22,706 bases of DNA from DATCJY01 sp036562565 (GTDB lineage: Bacteria; Bacteroidota; Bacteroidia; Flavobacteriales_D; Sanyastnellaceae). The notes beneath the pieces are model-generated. The model made no database searches, was not told the DNA's origin, and saw only the letters and a program-made list of their open reading frames with translations. The stretch is taken from positions 1-22,706 of the forward strand of contig DATCJY010000006.1 of the NCBI GenBank assembly GCA_036562565.1, in the 5' to 3' direction. Below are positions 6,434-15,800 of this stretch, in pieces. The number at the start of each line of letters is the position of its first letter. Within the stretch, counting starts at the first letter, position 1. A program made the position numbers and the translations under genes.

Positions 6434-8517
6434 GCCGGGCATTGTACATAGCGCAAATCCGCAGTGTAGCGCTTCTTACAGCGCTGTGCTTGATGGTGCT
6501 CACTTCAACGGCACAAAAGGAAGAGCTCAAGAACAGCATCATCGAACAGCGCATTGAGCAGATAGCCGGAGCACTGGAAGAAGGTGCTGAGCTCGATTAC
6601 ACGACACTGCTTGAAGACCTCACTTATTACTTTGAACATCCGCTCAACCTCAATACTGCAACAGTGGAGGAATTGCGCGAACTGTATTTACTCAGTGATT
6701 TTCAAATCAACAACCTGCAGCGACACATCAAGAATTACGGTCCGCTCTTGAGCATCTATGAGTTGCAAGCAGTGGAGGGTTTTGATATTCCTACGATTCG
6801 CAACATCGAATACTTTGTTACGGTAAAACCTTCTGCGGGCCTTGGCAAAGTAAGCTTAAAGACCATCCTCAACGAAGCACAAAGTGATTTGTTCTTGCGC
6901 TACAAGCGCACTGTAGAAAAGCAGAAAGGTTATAAGGTAGATCCCGAGACAGGTGAAATTCCTTTTGCGGGTTCGCCCGATTATTTCTATACACGCTACC
7001 GCATTCAGTTCAGGAAGAACTTGCGAGCAGGATTCACGCTGGAGCAAGATGCAGGAGAGTCGTTGAAGAACGGAATTGATTTCACCAGTTTCCACATCAT
7101 GTACAGCAATCAAGGTTGGTTGCGCAAACTGGTGGTGGGCGATTATCAAGCGTTGTTTGGTCAAGGCCTCACTTTCTGGAATGGATTGGGATTTGGCAAA
7201 TCTCCTTTCGTTCTCAATGCAAAAAAGAACGCAGTGGGATTGCGCCCCTATTCCTCAGTTCAGGAATTCAATTATCTGCGCGGAGGAGCAGCCACGCTCG
7301 GATGGAAAGACCTCGAATTCACAGCGTTTTATTCATCCAAAAAACTGGATGGAACGCAAGTATTTGCACAAGACACCTTGATAGTTGATGATGAGGGAAT
7401 CATCACCAACATGCAGATTAGCGGTTTGCACCGCACGGCAAACGAACTTGCCAATCGCGGCACATTGACTGAACAAGTAACAGGCGGCAACCTGCGCTAT
7501 GCAAAGCGAACATGGAGCATAGCTGCTACTGCGGCACATACCCAATATTCATCGCCCATACAGCCCGATTTCAAGTTATATCAGCAGTTTCGATTTAGTG
7601 GAACGGACAATCTAGTGGTTGGCTTAGACTACCAGGCAGTGGTGCGCAACGTAAACTTCTTTGGCGAAACATCGCGCAGTAAGAATGGAGGTATGGCATC
7701 GCTCAATGGCCTTGTGGCAGCGTTGCATCCACGATTGGCTGTAAGCCTTGTGCATCGCTACTTCGCGCGCGATTACCAAAACATGCATGTAAATGTTTTT
7801 GGTGAAAACAATACGGCTGCCAACAATGAGAACGGCTTGTTTGCCGGTTTTCAAACCACGCTGAACAACAAATGGACCATGACCGGGTATGCGGATTTGG
7901 TGAAATATCCTTGGATGCGCTACCGCGTAAACGCGCCCGGTGTTTATACCGATTACATGCTGCAGCTCAATTACAAACCCGATAGAAAACACGAGTTATA
8001 CTTGCGTTATCGCTTGCGGGACAATGAGCAGAACTCATCATTGGATAATTTGCTCATCACTTATCCGGCACCGGTGAAACAACAGAACTGGCGCTTGCAC
8101 AGTGTGTACCAAGCACATCCCAATGTGCAGATGAAGACGCGTGTGGAGTTTTCCAAATGGAACAAGGAGGCCACTACATCCAACGGTTTCCTAGTGTATC
8201 AAGATATCATCTACAAGAAACTCGGAAGCAAATGGTCGCTTACTGCGCGGTATGCCATGTTTGATACACAAGACTGGAACAGTCGTTTATATGCATACGA
8301 GTCCGATGTATTGTATGCTTTCAGTATTCCGGCATATGCCGGTAAAGGCACTCGCTTCTACACCTTACTCAATGTGGATGTTATGCGCGGTCTGGATCTT
8401 TGGGTGCGTTATGCCACATTCATCTATACTGACCGACAAAAAATCTCAAGTGGCAACAACGAGATTGACGGCAATCAAAAGACCGATATCCATGTGCAAT
8501 TGCGTTGGCAGTTCTAA
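6430..8517 (+). CDS. Exported helix-hairpin-helix protein with predicted outer-membrane barrel
   Basis: 695 residues, GTG start inside the previous gene's stop region (GTGA overlap). A signal peptide occupies residues 1-29 (ALLTALCLMVLTSTAQ). Residues 30-70 are helical and acidic. Residues 71-130 hold a ComEA-like tandem helix-hairpin-helix region (PLNLNTATVEELRELYLL, then LLSIYELQAVEGFDIPTI). From about residue 150 to the end come many beta-strands with aromatic girdles (YFYTRYRIQFRKNLRAGFTL, LVVGLDYQAVV, HELYLRYRL, WSLTARYAMF, LWVRYATF) and a final HVQLRWQF, with the C-terminal Phe typical of outer-membrane barrels. HhH units normally bind DNA or mediate protein contacts; here the domain is on an exported protein, so it should sit in the periplasm. 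A role in DNA handling, or merely as a structural plug, is conjecture. Transcribed with the preceding barrel. Confidence 0.82.
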   Translation: MSRALYIAQIRSVALLTALCLMVLTSTAQKEELKNSIIEQRIEQIAGALEEGAELDYTTLLEDLTYYFEHPLNLNTATVEELRELYLLSDFQINNLQRHIKNYGPLLSIYELQAVEGFDIPTIRNIEYFVTVKPSAGLGKVSLKTILNEAQSDLFLRYKRTVEKQKGYKVDPETGEIPFAGSPDYFYTRYRIQFRKNLRAGFTLEQDAGESLKNGIDFTSFHIMYSNQGWLRKLVVGDYQALFGQGLTFWNGLGFGKSPFVLNAKKNAVGLRPYSSVQEFNYLRGGAATLGWKDLEFTAFYSSKKLDGTQVFAQDTLIVDDEGIITNMQISGLHRTANELANRGTLTEQVTGGNLRYAKRTWSIAATAAHTQYSSPIQPDFKLYQQFRFSGTDNLVVGLDYQAVVRNVNFFGETSRSKNGGMASLNGLVAALHPRLAVSLVHRYFARDYQNMHVNVFGENNTAANNENGLFAGFQTTLNNKWTMTGYADLVKYPWMRYRVNAPGVYTDYMLQLNYKPDRKHELYLRYRLRDNEQNSSLDNLLITYPAPVKQQNWRLHSVYQAHPNVQMKTRVEFSKWNKEATTSNGFLVYQDIIYKKLGSKWSLTARYAMFDTQDWNSRLYAYESDVLYAFSIPAYAGKGTRFYTLLNVDVMRGLDLWVRYATFIYTDRQKISSGNNEIDGNQKTDIHVQLRWQF

Positions 8518-8520
8518 GGC

Positions 8521-8554
8521 ATAAAAAAATCCGGCCTCTTTAGAGAAGCCGGAT
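8521..8554 (-). terminator. Intrinsic terminator facing the minus strand
   Basis: ATCCGGC (8529-8535) and GCCGGAT (8548-8554) form a 7-bp GC-rich stem. On the minus strand it is followed by seven Ts (8529-8523), so it ends transcription coming from the gene at 8659-10293. On the plus strand there is no T-tract, so it is at best a weak terminator for the HhH gene that stops 11 bp before it. Confidence 0.8.
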
Positions 8555-8576
8555 CTCGCGTACTTGGTTGATAAAT

Positions 8577-8596
8577 GGTTAAAGGTTCAGGCAATT
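8577..8596 (+). repeat. 20-mer repeat, copy B (convergent intergenic region)
   Basis: TGGTTAAAGGTTCAGGCAAT matches copy A at 4631-4650 at 19 of 20 positions. It lies between two converging genes, within the 3' untranslated part of the minus-strand transcript. GGTTCA is repeated just downstream (8599-8604). Confidence 0.8.
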
Positions 8597-8658
8597 ATGG
8601 TTCAACCTGCGAAAAATCTAGAGTACATTGATATTTGTATTCGTTGATATAGGAAGCA

Positions 8659-10293
8659 TTAAGGCATATTGACGCGGCTAAGCCATATCGCCTTATACTT
8701 CTCATCGTTGCCGATATAGGTTATGCTTCTGGTGTCGGCATCCCATATACGGTTTTTACCACGTTTTAGGAAATACTTGCCTTCACCCGGAACCAAGATG
8801 GCGCCCATTGTATTCGAAGCCAAATCAATCTTAGTGATGCGCGGATAATAACGCGGATAGAAAGTCACTCTACCATTGTATGCATCCATGAATGATTCGT
8901 AACCTTTTACTCCCTTCACTTCATACATCACCCAGTACAATGATTTACCATCTGCAGAAAGGATGAGGTCTTGGTCATTGCCGAAGATGATATTTTTCTT
9001 GTTGTTGCTTGCTTTGCCAATACCGTATTGGGCTTTCAGATTGCCTTTGCTGTCAAAGTGGAAGCACAACACATCATGATAGGCTTCTACTAACTGGTCA
9101 CCAAGACGTGTGCGGTCTGTGAGCTGGCCAGAGATGAGGTAATCGCCCTCTTCTGTCACAAGGAAATTGTACACCGCGAAACGCTTACCGTTGTATGGGG
9201 ATGCGCCCTTGTCTTTTGGAGCTGTGATGAATTTCTGTTTGAACTCTTTCACCGGAGTGGAGGATGCAAACTCGAAAGCGCGATTGCTGAATTTGAAGAT
9301 GTGGAAATTTTCCATCTCCGTATTCAGAGCTTTTTGCCATTTGAAGTCAACCAAGTTGCGGCCTAATCCGGTATAACCCGGATTGTAAATAGGGCTGTAT
9401 TCACTATATACCTGATCAAACGAATTGTTGCTTTTTTTACCTGAAGTACCGAAGAAGTACACATAACCGTCTTGCTCGTGAGCGGCAGAGATGATGACGG
9501 CAGCTTTGGGAGCGTTGAACTCAATGCGGCTGAGTTCATTTCCTTCCAAGTCAAGTCGGAAGTAAATGTATCTTGAAGGATCGGCTGAGCCTTTGTTGGG
9601 AGCGAAAATGGCCACCACTTCATCGTTTGGCAGCTGTTCGCAATACACCAAGGTATAACCACTCTGGAGATTGAGTGCTTTTTCTTTCAGCATCAATTGG
9701 TCATCGAACAAGAGGATTTGATAAGTGTCATTTTCACTGTTTTTGCTGGTGGATTTGGCTAGAATGAAGAGTCCGCTTTTGTTATAGTCGTTAGAGTAGT
9801 AGGCTGCGCATCCGTGAAATACTTTTCCATCATCGTTGCGCGGTTTGATGATGTCCAACGTTCTGACGCTTTTTACTTCATAACGCTGGTTTTTATAGTT
9901 CCATTGATAGTTGAACTTTACCTTTTGGATTTTGAGCTTTTGACTCAGAACATCAAATGAGGTAGTACCACCCACGTATGCGTAAAAACCTTCGCGTTCC
10001 ATGGGCGGATAAGCTTCTTTTTCCTCTTTGATATCGAAGGTGCCTACGAAGTTCAGGTTGTTATCAAAGCTGTAACGCTCATAGATGACTTCGTCTTTCT
10101 TGCCACCCTTTGTTTTGTATGTAATATGGATGTGTCCGTTTTCATCATTCTGGATATTATCCAAGAAGCCCTTGAGGGATTTTTTGCTGATGGGTTGGTT
10201 GGTCTCTATACTTGTTTGACACACGACTTGGGTCGGAGTTATCCAAACAAAGAGACTTGCCAGAAAAACGACACGTGTAATGAACATTCTCAT
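8659..10293 (-). CDS. Exported protein of unknown function
   Basis: 544 residues with a signal peptide at about 1-26 (ITRVVFLASLFVWITPTQVVCQ). The cysteine near the cleavage site lacks a small residue at -1, so a lipoprotein is unlikely. The start is the ATG at 10293; a second ATG two codons later would serve equally well. No family was recognised. The body reads as repeated short beta-strands with turn residues (GYVYFFGTSGKK, DYLISGQLTDRTRLGD, DVLCFHFDSKGNLKAQYGIG, DLILSADGKSLYWVMYEVKG, RITKIDLASNTMG), a pattern that suggests a beta-propeller, with tyrosine and lysine abundant. There are no obvious catalytic motifs. It lies 90 bp downstream of the response regulator on the same strand and ends at a good terminator, so it may be the last gene of that operon or a target of it. 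Confidence 0.8.
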   Translation of the reverse strand: MRMFITRVVFLASLFVWITPTQVVCQTSIETNQPISKKSLKGFLDNIQNDENGHIHITYKTKGGKKDEVIYERYSFDNNLNFVGTFDIKEEKEAYPPMEREGFYAYVGGTTSFDVLSQKLKIQKVKFNYQWNYKNQRYEVKSVRTLDIIKPRNDDGKVFHGCAAYYSNDYNKSGLFILAKSTSKNSENDTYQILLFDDQLMLKEKALNLQSGYTLVYCEQLPNDEVVAIFAPNKGSADPSRYIYFRLDLEGNELSRIEFNAPKAAVIISAAHEQDGYVYFFGTSGKKSNNSFDQVYSEYSPIYNPGYTGLGRNLVDFKWQKALNTEMENFHIFKFSNRAFEFASSTPVKEFKQKFITAPKDKGASPYNGKRFAVYNFLVTEEGDYLISGQLTDRTRLGDQLVEAYHDVLCFHFDSKGNLKAQYGIGKASNNKKNIIFGNDQDLILSADGKSLYWVMYEVKGVKGYESFMDAYNGRVTFYPRYYPRITKIDLASNTMGAILVPGEGKYFLKRGKNRIWDADTRSITYIGNDEKYKAIWLSRVNMP

Positions 10294-10383
10294 AAAGCTG
10301 ATTATTGGAATTTTGGAGTTCCAAAACTCGCTTTATGGTGTGTTCTGTACAATCACATGAGAGTGGTACAACCACCGGTGTGT
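10294..10383 (-). other. Spacer between response regulator and exported protein, with short repeats
   Basis: GGTGTGTTC occurs twice, 40 bp apart (10337-10345 and 10377-10385, the second running into the regulator's stop). Small inverted repeats are also present: GTGGT/ACCAC around ACA (10363-10375), the palindrome CACCGGTG (10373-10380), and CCAAAA/TTTTGG near 10309-10326. There is no clear TAnnTTTG promoter and no T-tract terminator, so read-through from the regulator is plausible. The repeats could be regulator binding sites, but that is only a guess. Confidence 0.35.
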
Positions 10384-11004
10384 TCAGAGTCCTCTGAGTT
10401 TGTTGATGGCCTCCGTGCGCGATTGCACCTGGAGTTTTTGATAGATGTTGCGGATATGTGTTCTCACTGTTTCGATGCTGATGTTCAACGCATCCGCAAT
10501 CTCCTTGTAGCGCAATCCGCGGGATAGGAATACGAGCATTTCATTTTCGCGCTCGGTGAGTATTTCGCTTTGCAGGACATCTTTTTGCTGGAAAGATTCC
10601 ATTACTTTTCTGGCAATGGTGCCGGTCATGGGAGAGCCACCGGCTACGATTTCATCGATGGCATCCACGATTCGGGTGGGGCGTGTTCCCTTTAGCAAAT
10701 AGCCTGTAGCACCTGCTTTTAGAGCACCGAAAACGTTATCGTCATCTTCAAAAACAGTGAGTACGATACAATTGATTTGTGGGTTGGCTGCTTTCACCTG
10801 GCGGATGAGTTCGATACCTGACATACCCGGCAAACCAAGGTCGCACAGCAGGACTTCACAATGGTGAAACACAGATGCTTGCAAAGCGCTTTCGGCATCT
10901 GGATAAGCACCAATTACTTCATATTCTGGTATGGAAGCTAAAAATGCCTGTAGGTTGTTGCGCACTACAGAATCATCTTCAACGATTGCAATCTTGAGGG
11001 GCAT
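10384..11004 (-). CDS. Two-component response regulator, NarL/LuxR type
   Basis: 206 residues. The receiver domain is at 1-120 with the acidic pocket at Asp10/Asp11, the phosphorylation site Asp55 in LLCDLGLPGMSG, Thr83 and Lys105 (GYLLKGTRP). A linker follows, then a LuxR-type helix-turn-helix at about 146-203 (LTERENEMLVFLSRGLRYKEIADAL, split across the scaffold and recognition helices, then ISIETVRTHIRNIYQKL). All key residues are present, so it should be phosphorylated and bind DNA as a dimer. It lies 24 bp downstream of a histidine kinase of the matching (HisKA_3/NarX-like) class, a standard cognate pair. Its targets cannot be read from the window; the exported protein directly downstream is the natural first candidate. 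Confidence 0.95.
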   Translation of the reverse strand: MPLKIAIVEDDSVVRNNLQAFLASIPEYEVIGAYPDAESALQASVFHHCEVLLCDLGLPGMSGIELIRQVKAANPQINCIVLTVFEDDDNVFGALKAGATGYLLKGTRPTRIVDAIDEIVAGGSPMTGTIARKVMESFQQKDVLQSEILTERENEMLVFLSRGLRYKEIADALNISIETVRTHIRNIYQKLQVQSRTEAINKLRGL

Positions 11005-11028
11005 ACCACAAAAGTAGTAGGATGCAGT

Positions 11029-12786
11029 TTACACCAAAGCGTTAACCGAAGATTCAGCCATCACATTTTTTACCGGAACGGTAATTTGGATGGTCGTGCC
11101 GTGTCCCGGTTGTGAACTCACGGCTACAGCACCCTGCCACACTGAGATGCGTTTGCGGAGGTTGTGAAGCCCGTGTCCGTTGGAAGGGTGGTTCGCATTA
11201 AATCCTTTACCGTCATCGCGCACGGTCCATTTCAAGGTATCGTTATTCAATTCGCAGCGAATGCTCAATTGCTTGGCCTGTGCGTGCTTGCTTGCATTGT
11301 TCACGCATTCCTTTATCATCAGGAACAGGTCACGCGCGGCATTTTGTTGCAGTGTTACACCGTTGTCTCCGTCTATGTCAAATTGCAAATCATACCCAAA
11401 GTCATCGGCATGTTGTGCTGCCATTTCGCGTATGCGCCCTGCCAATGCCTCAAGTGTGCAGTTACCGCTGTACAACAACCAAATCAGTGATTTCATTGAA
11501 ACGGAAAGTTGAGTAGCAATGTCTTCAATATGGGTATAGCGCTGAATGTCTTCTTCACTTTTGGAGCTCATCTTCGCTCCGGAGGTGATCCAGTTGATGC
11601 GCGAGATACCGCTGCCAAGCTCGTCATGAAGGTCTTGTGCAATGCGGTCACGCTCCTGTTTTTCGGTCAATGCTATCAGTTCCAGTTCTCGCTTGCGTTT
11701 GCGGAGGTTGTTGATTCGCACACCCACGGCTATGCCTCCAATGAGCAGTATGAGGACTAAACCCAATAAGATGATATAGAGTTTTTTCTTCTGGTTTTCT
11801 TTGGCCAGACTTTCCAACTGAAGTTCTTTTTTCTCCACTTCAAACCGTGTTTCAAGGTCTGCAATGGCTTCAATCTTTTGTTTGTTCAGAATGGTATCGG
11901 AGATGGCTTGATAGCGTTTTTGATAATCCAAAGCGCTTTTGTAGTCGCCCAAAGCTTCATAGTATTCAGCCAATCCGCTGAGGCATTCTTTTATCAAGTC
12001 CGGTTGTGCGATTGCTCTGGCAATTCGCAGCCCTTCGTCATAATGGGTCTTTGCACTGGGGAATTTTTTGATTCGTGTATATAGATTGCCGAGGTTGATA
12101 TAATTAGCCGCAATCAGAAATTCGTGGTCCAAGGCTTTGGCTTTCTCCAATGATAAATCGTAGTAATAAATCGCTTTGTCATATTCACCAAGGTTTTTAT
12201 AAACCACTCCCAAGTTGTTGGCGCAAAGGGACATGCGCTCATCGTTTTGGATTTTCTCAAACAATTCATAAGCCTTGAGGTAACTCTCTACCGCAGCGGG
12301 TAAGCTGTCCACGAGTTCCATCAGCAATCCCTTGTTGTTGTAGAGGTCGGCATTGAAAAGTGTGTCGTTGAGTGTTTGACCTATCTTCTCTGCTCGGTTG
12401 AGGTATTCAAATGCTTTTGGGAAATCGCCCATTTCCTGATAGAGTGCAGAGATGTTTTGACACAATGTGGCTTCAAATCGTGGCTTGTCGGTGATTTTTG
12501 CCGCCTCTTTCAGAGCGATAAGGTAGTGCTTGAGTGCGAGGTCGCGCTGGCCTTGTCCGCTCATTACATTGGCCATGCTATTGTGCACCTTCACTTGCAA
12601 CACGGGGTCATCGGTGAGGTGTTCAATGGACTTTTGCATGGCTTTGGCCGCTCCGGTAAAGTCATTGCTGAAGTACAGGCTGTCTCCTAGCGTGAGGTAG
12701 TATTGAGATGAGTCGGCATGTTGAGCCCGACCCGGAACCCAACAAAGAATACCACACAGCGTAATGATAAAGGCAAGAGGCTTCAT
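11029..12786 (-). CDS. TPR-containing sensor histidine kinase (HisKA_3 type)
   Basis: 585 residues. A signal peptide (1-22, ending GRAQ) exports a sensor region made of tetratricopeptide repeats, roughly residues 25-300 (ALKHYLIALKEA, AFEYLNRAEKIG, AVESYLKAYELF, NLGVVYKNLGEYDKAIYYYD, INLGNLYTRIKKFPSAKTHYDE, ALDYQKRYQAI). A coiled coil (302-334) leads into one membrane helix (336-357). In the cytoplasm, ERDRIAQDLHDELGSGISR (378-396) carries the phospho-acceptor His387. The HATPase domain follows with N-box KECVNNASKHA (492-502), G1 DDGKGF (524-529) and G2 GHGLHNLRKR (537-546). All catalytic parts are intact. This architecture is widespread in Bacteroidota. The TPRs would detect a periplasmic peptide or protein signal, identity unknown. 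It forms an operon with the response regulator 24 bp downstream. Confidence 0.95.
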   Translation of the reverse strand: MKPLAFIITLCGILCWVPGRAQHADSSQYYLTLGDSLYFSNDFTGAAKAMQKSIEHLTDDPVLQVKVHNSMANVMSGQGQRDLALKHYLIALKEAAKITDKPRFEATLCQNISALYQEMGDFPKAFEYLNRAEKIGQTLNDTLFNADLYNNKGLLMELVDSLPAAVESYLKAYELFEKIQNDERMSLCANNLGVVYKNLGEYDKAIYYYDLSLEKAKALDHEFLIAANYINLGNLYTRIKKFPSAKTHYDEGLRIARAIAQPDLIKECLSGLAEYYEALGDYKSALDYQKRYQAISDTILNKQKIEAIADLETRFEVEKKELQLESLAKENQKKKLYIILLGLVLILLIGGIAVGVRINNLRKRKRELELIALTEKQERDRIAQDLHDELGSGISRINWITSGAKMSSKSEEDIQRYTHIEDIATQLSVSMKSLIWLLYSGNCTLEALAGRIREMAAQHADDFGYDLQFDIDGDNGVTLQQNAARDLFLMIKECVNNASKHAQAKQLSIRCELNNDTLKWTVRDDGKGFNANHPSNGHGLHNLRKRISVWQGAVAVSSQPGHGTTIQITVPVKNVMAESSVNALV

Positions 12787-12811
12787 TGTGTTATGGTGTT
12801 AGATGCGAGGG

Positions 12812-12845
12812 CCAAGTTAATTGTTCGCTCACCAATTAAACCAAA
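12812..12845 (-). promoter_or_regulatory. Putative promoter of the two-component operon
   Basis: On the minus strand TTTG (12845-12842) and TAACTTGG (12819-12812) are spaced 22 bp apart, within the range known for Bacteroidota -33/-7 elements. The -7 box differs from TAnnTTTG by one base. It would start transcription about 20 nt before the kinase ATG. Confidence 0.45.
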
Positions 12846-12878
12846 CTTTACCTTGTGATATATGAAGAAGAAAAGGAA

Positions 12879-15800
12879 TTAAAAATCGAGGTTGAGCGAC
12901 AAGTAGAATACACGAGGCAGCACTTGTCCATCGTCCACTCCCCAAGCCCAATCGGCCCGAACGAAATAGCCTAATATGCGCGAGCGAAGACCGAAACCAT
13001 AACCATAGATAATGGGCTCTCTGTTGTTCTCGATGGTGATGAGGAGCGGGTTCTTTTCAAAAACGATTTTATTGAACACGTTCACCTCAGAGTATGGATT
13101 GCTACCTGTCCATGCGCAACCGGCATCGAGGAAGGTAACAATTTGGAAGTTCTCAATGAAATCGCTCTTAATCGGTTTGCGCATGAAGTACTTGAACACC
13201 GGGAAGCGCACTTCGGCACTGGCCATGGCCACGTTGTTTCCGCTGCGCGCATTCACCCAGAAACCTCGCATGGGCCCTGCAAATGCTTGATAGGCGTATT
13301 TGGCCGTATCGGTGTTGTCAAAAGTATAGTCCACTTTTTGGCGTAGCCAGTTGTCCACGCCACCCAGATAATGGATGATGCTCTTGTAACCGAAGGTGGT
13401 TGTTCCTGACAAGCGGGTAGCCAAGATGATATCGCGATGCAGCTTTTTGTAATTGCGCACATCAAAACCCAGCACGTTCACATCTGAACGTTTGGAGAAG
13501 TTATCGGGGCGCTGATAGCGCTCCGCCCATGCTTTGGCGCGTGTGCCGTTGTACAGGTTCAGCCCTTTGGCAATGGAGTTGTCAAACACAAGTTCCAGCT
13601 TCAGACCTATATTGTAAGAATAGGTATTGGGCTCCATAAGGCTGAAGAGGTCATTGCTCTGGCGCACGCGCTTGTCCATTCTTCCTATGCCGGAAAAGCG
13701 CAAAGCGAGCACTTCGCTGAACGGATATTTCATCTGATAGATGAACATATTGGTGTGTTGTCGGGACACCTCGGTGCCTTGTGGGCCGGAGCTTTCTCGG
13801 GAGGATTGGCGCAAGAAGACATACTTTTTATCCCAACGCGACTTGAGGTCTTCAAAGCTTGCAGCAAAGTCGATACTCGATAAGTCGAATGAGAAGCGGA
13901 ACCCTCCTATCAATTTGTAATCTTCAAACAAATCGCTTGCTCCGAACTGGGTGAATGCCGAAATACCCGGAGTAATGCTCGTTGGCCCGGTAACGTTTTG
14001 ATAGAACTGGTTAGAGAAGCTGTTATTGACTTGTGTTACCACATAATCTGTTGCAAAGTTGAGGCGATAGTTGCGCGAAGCCGGCAATTGAAAAGGCCCT
14101 GAAACCAATTCGCCTTTGTTGCCTACCGTAGAAGATGGGCCTTGCGTCTTATTGGTTTCTTTTTCATGGGTGTAAGGCTTGCGTTCGTCTTCAAACACAT
14201 AATCGCGTATGTCTATTTCACCTACGAATGCTGTGTCCTGTGACAAAATGAGCATTCCGTGATACTCGGCAACACCCTTGGAATCAGGGATTGCATTTTC
14301 CTCAATGAAGTTGGAGAAATGGTCATTGTCCTTGCTGGAGAGGATCACGCGCGGTTGCAACAGCCGGTACACATGTGTGACGTACTTACCTGACCCGGCA
14401 TTGAAGTCGTACTCATGGAGGTTGCGCTTAAAAGCTGAGAGCACATGTGTAGTGGTGAAATAACGGTAGTGAATGGCCGTATCGATAGCGCTGATGGTGC
14501 TGTCGATGGTGGAGAGGTAGCGGTTGTAATAACCGTTGTTGTCTGAGAGATAGGTATAGAGCTTTGTTCCGTATTGGGCAGGATGGCTCTCATCATACTG
14601 CGGGGTATTGGTGAGGCGCTCCAGTGTATTGCTGCGGTGTTCAAGGGGGAACAAATAGATGTCTTTCTTGGTGTCGTAGGTATCTATTTCGACCTTCGTG
14701 CGCAGGGTGTCATCCGGACGGTTGGAAGCGAAGATGACGCGTGTATCATTGTCCACGAAACGCGGATGTAGGTCATCCCAGATATCATTGGTAAGTTGCT
14801 CTTGGTTGTTACCAATCACTTGATAGAGGAACAAATCGCTTTGTCCGCGATTGGCAGCACTCATGATGATTTTTTTGCCATCCTTGCTGTACTGCATGTC
14901 CAGCACTTTCTCCAGGGTGAAGAGTTGTTTGCGCTGATGCTTTTTGTCTTCAAGTGAATAATGAGCAATCCATGGGTTATCGTTCTTCTCGTATGTATAA
15001 GTAAGGCTCTTGCCGCTTGGATGCCAAGTGAGTAGCGGGTAGGTTTCATCCACAATGCGGTCGAGTTTGTGGTCTTTTTTCAGTATGCACTTCTTTCTAC
15101 CGGTAGCAAAATTGTAAATCCAGATGCGGTACTGACCGAGTTCATTGGTTAAATAAGCAAGGTGTTCCCCGTCCGGTGATAGCTTGAATTGCGAATACTT
15201 GAATTTCTTTTTGTACTTGATTTTTAAATCACCCAGGTATTTCTGTTCTTTTTTCCATTGCTTGTAAGCTGCTTTGTCTTCTTTTTTAGAAGGCATAGGT
15301 GTTTCCAGCGGGATGGCTTCGCGCGAGGAAGCTGCTTTGTCTTGATAGAAGCGGATAAAATCTTTGGAAAGATCTTCCAGTGATATACCCAAGATGTAAA
15401 GGAAGCCGCTGTCAATGCTGCGCCCGGCTTGAGCCATGTAAAGGATATTCGGGATTACCGTACTGCCGTAAACTTCATTGATATAGGACCAAAATGATTG
15501 GCCAAGTAATTTGGCTTCATGCCCTTCAAAGTGGTTGAAGCTTTTGAACTTACCGAAGCGTACCAGGTCGAGTATGAATGTTTCGCTTTCGTTGGTTTGG
15601 CCTTCAGCAGCAAAAGCTATCAATCCTTCCTGATACCAATACGGAATGGAAAGAAGGGTGCTGCTCTTGAGCACGTCTTTCCAATCACCGCCATACATCA
15701 TTTGATTGAAAATAACACGGGCGATGTTTTCGCGAATTTGTAAATCCAGTTTTTGATGGTCGCCTTCGAAATAGGTAAAAATTTTATTACCCATGATCTT

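Noticed and set aside
8521..8554. Bidirectional terminator for both convergent genes
   Set aside because: The stem is symmetrical but only the minus-strand side has a T-tract; the plus-strand side reads CTCGCG, so it is assigned to the minus strand only.
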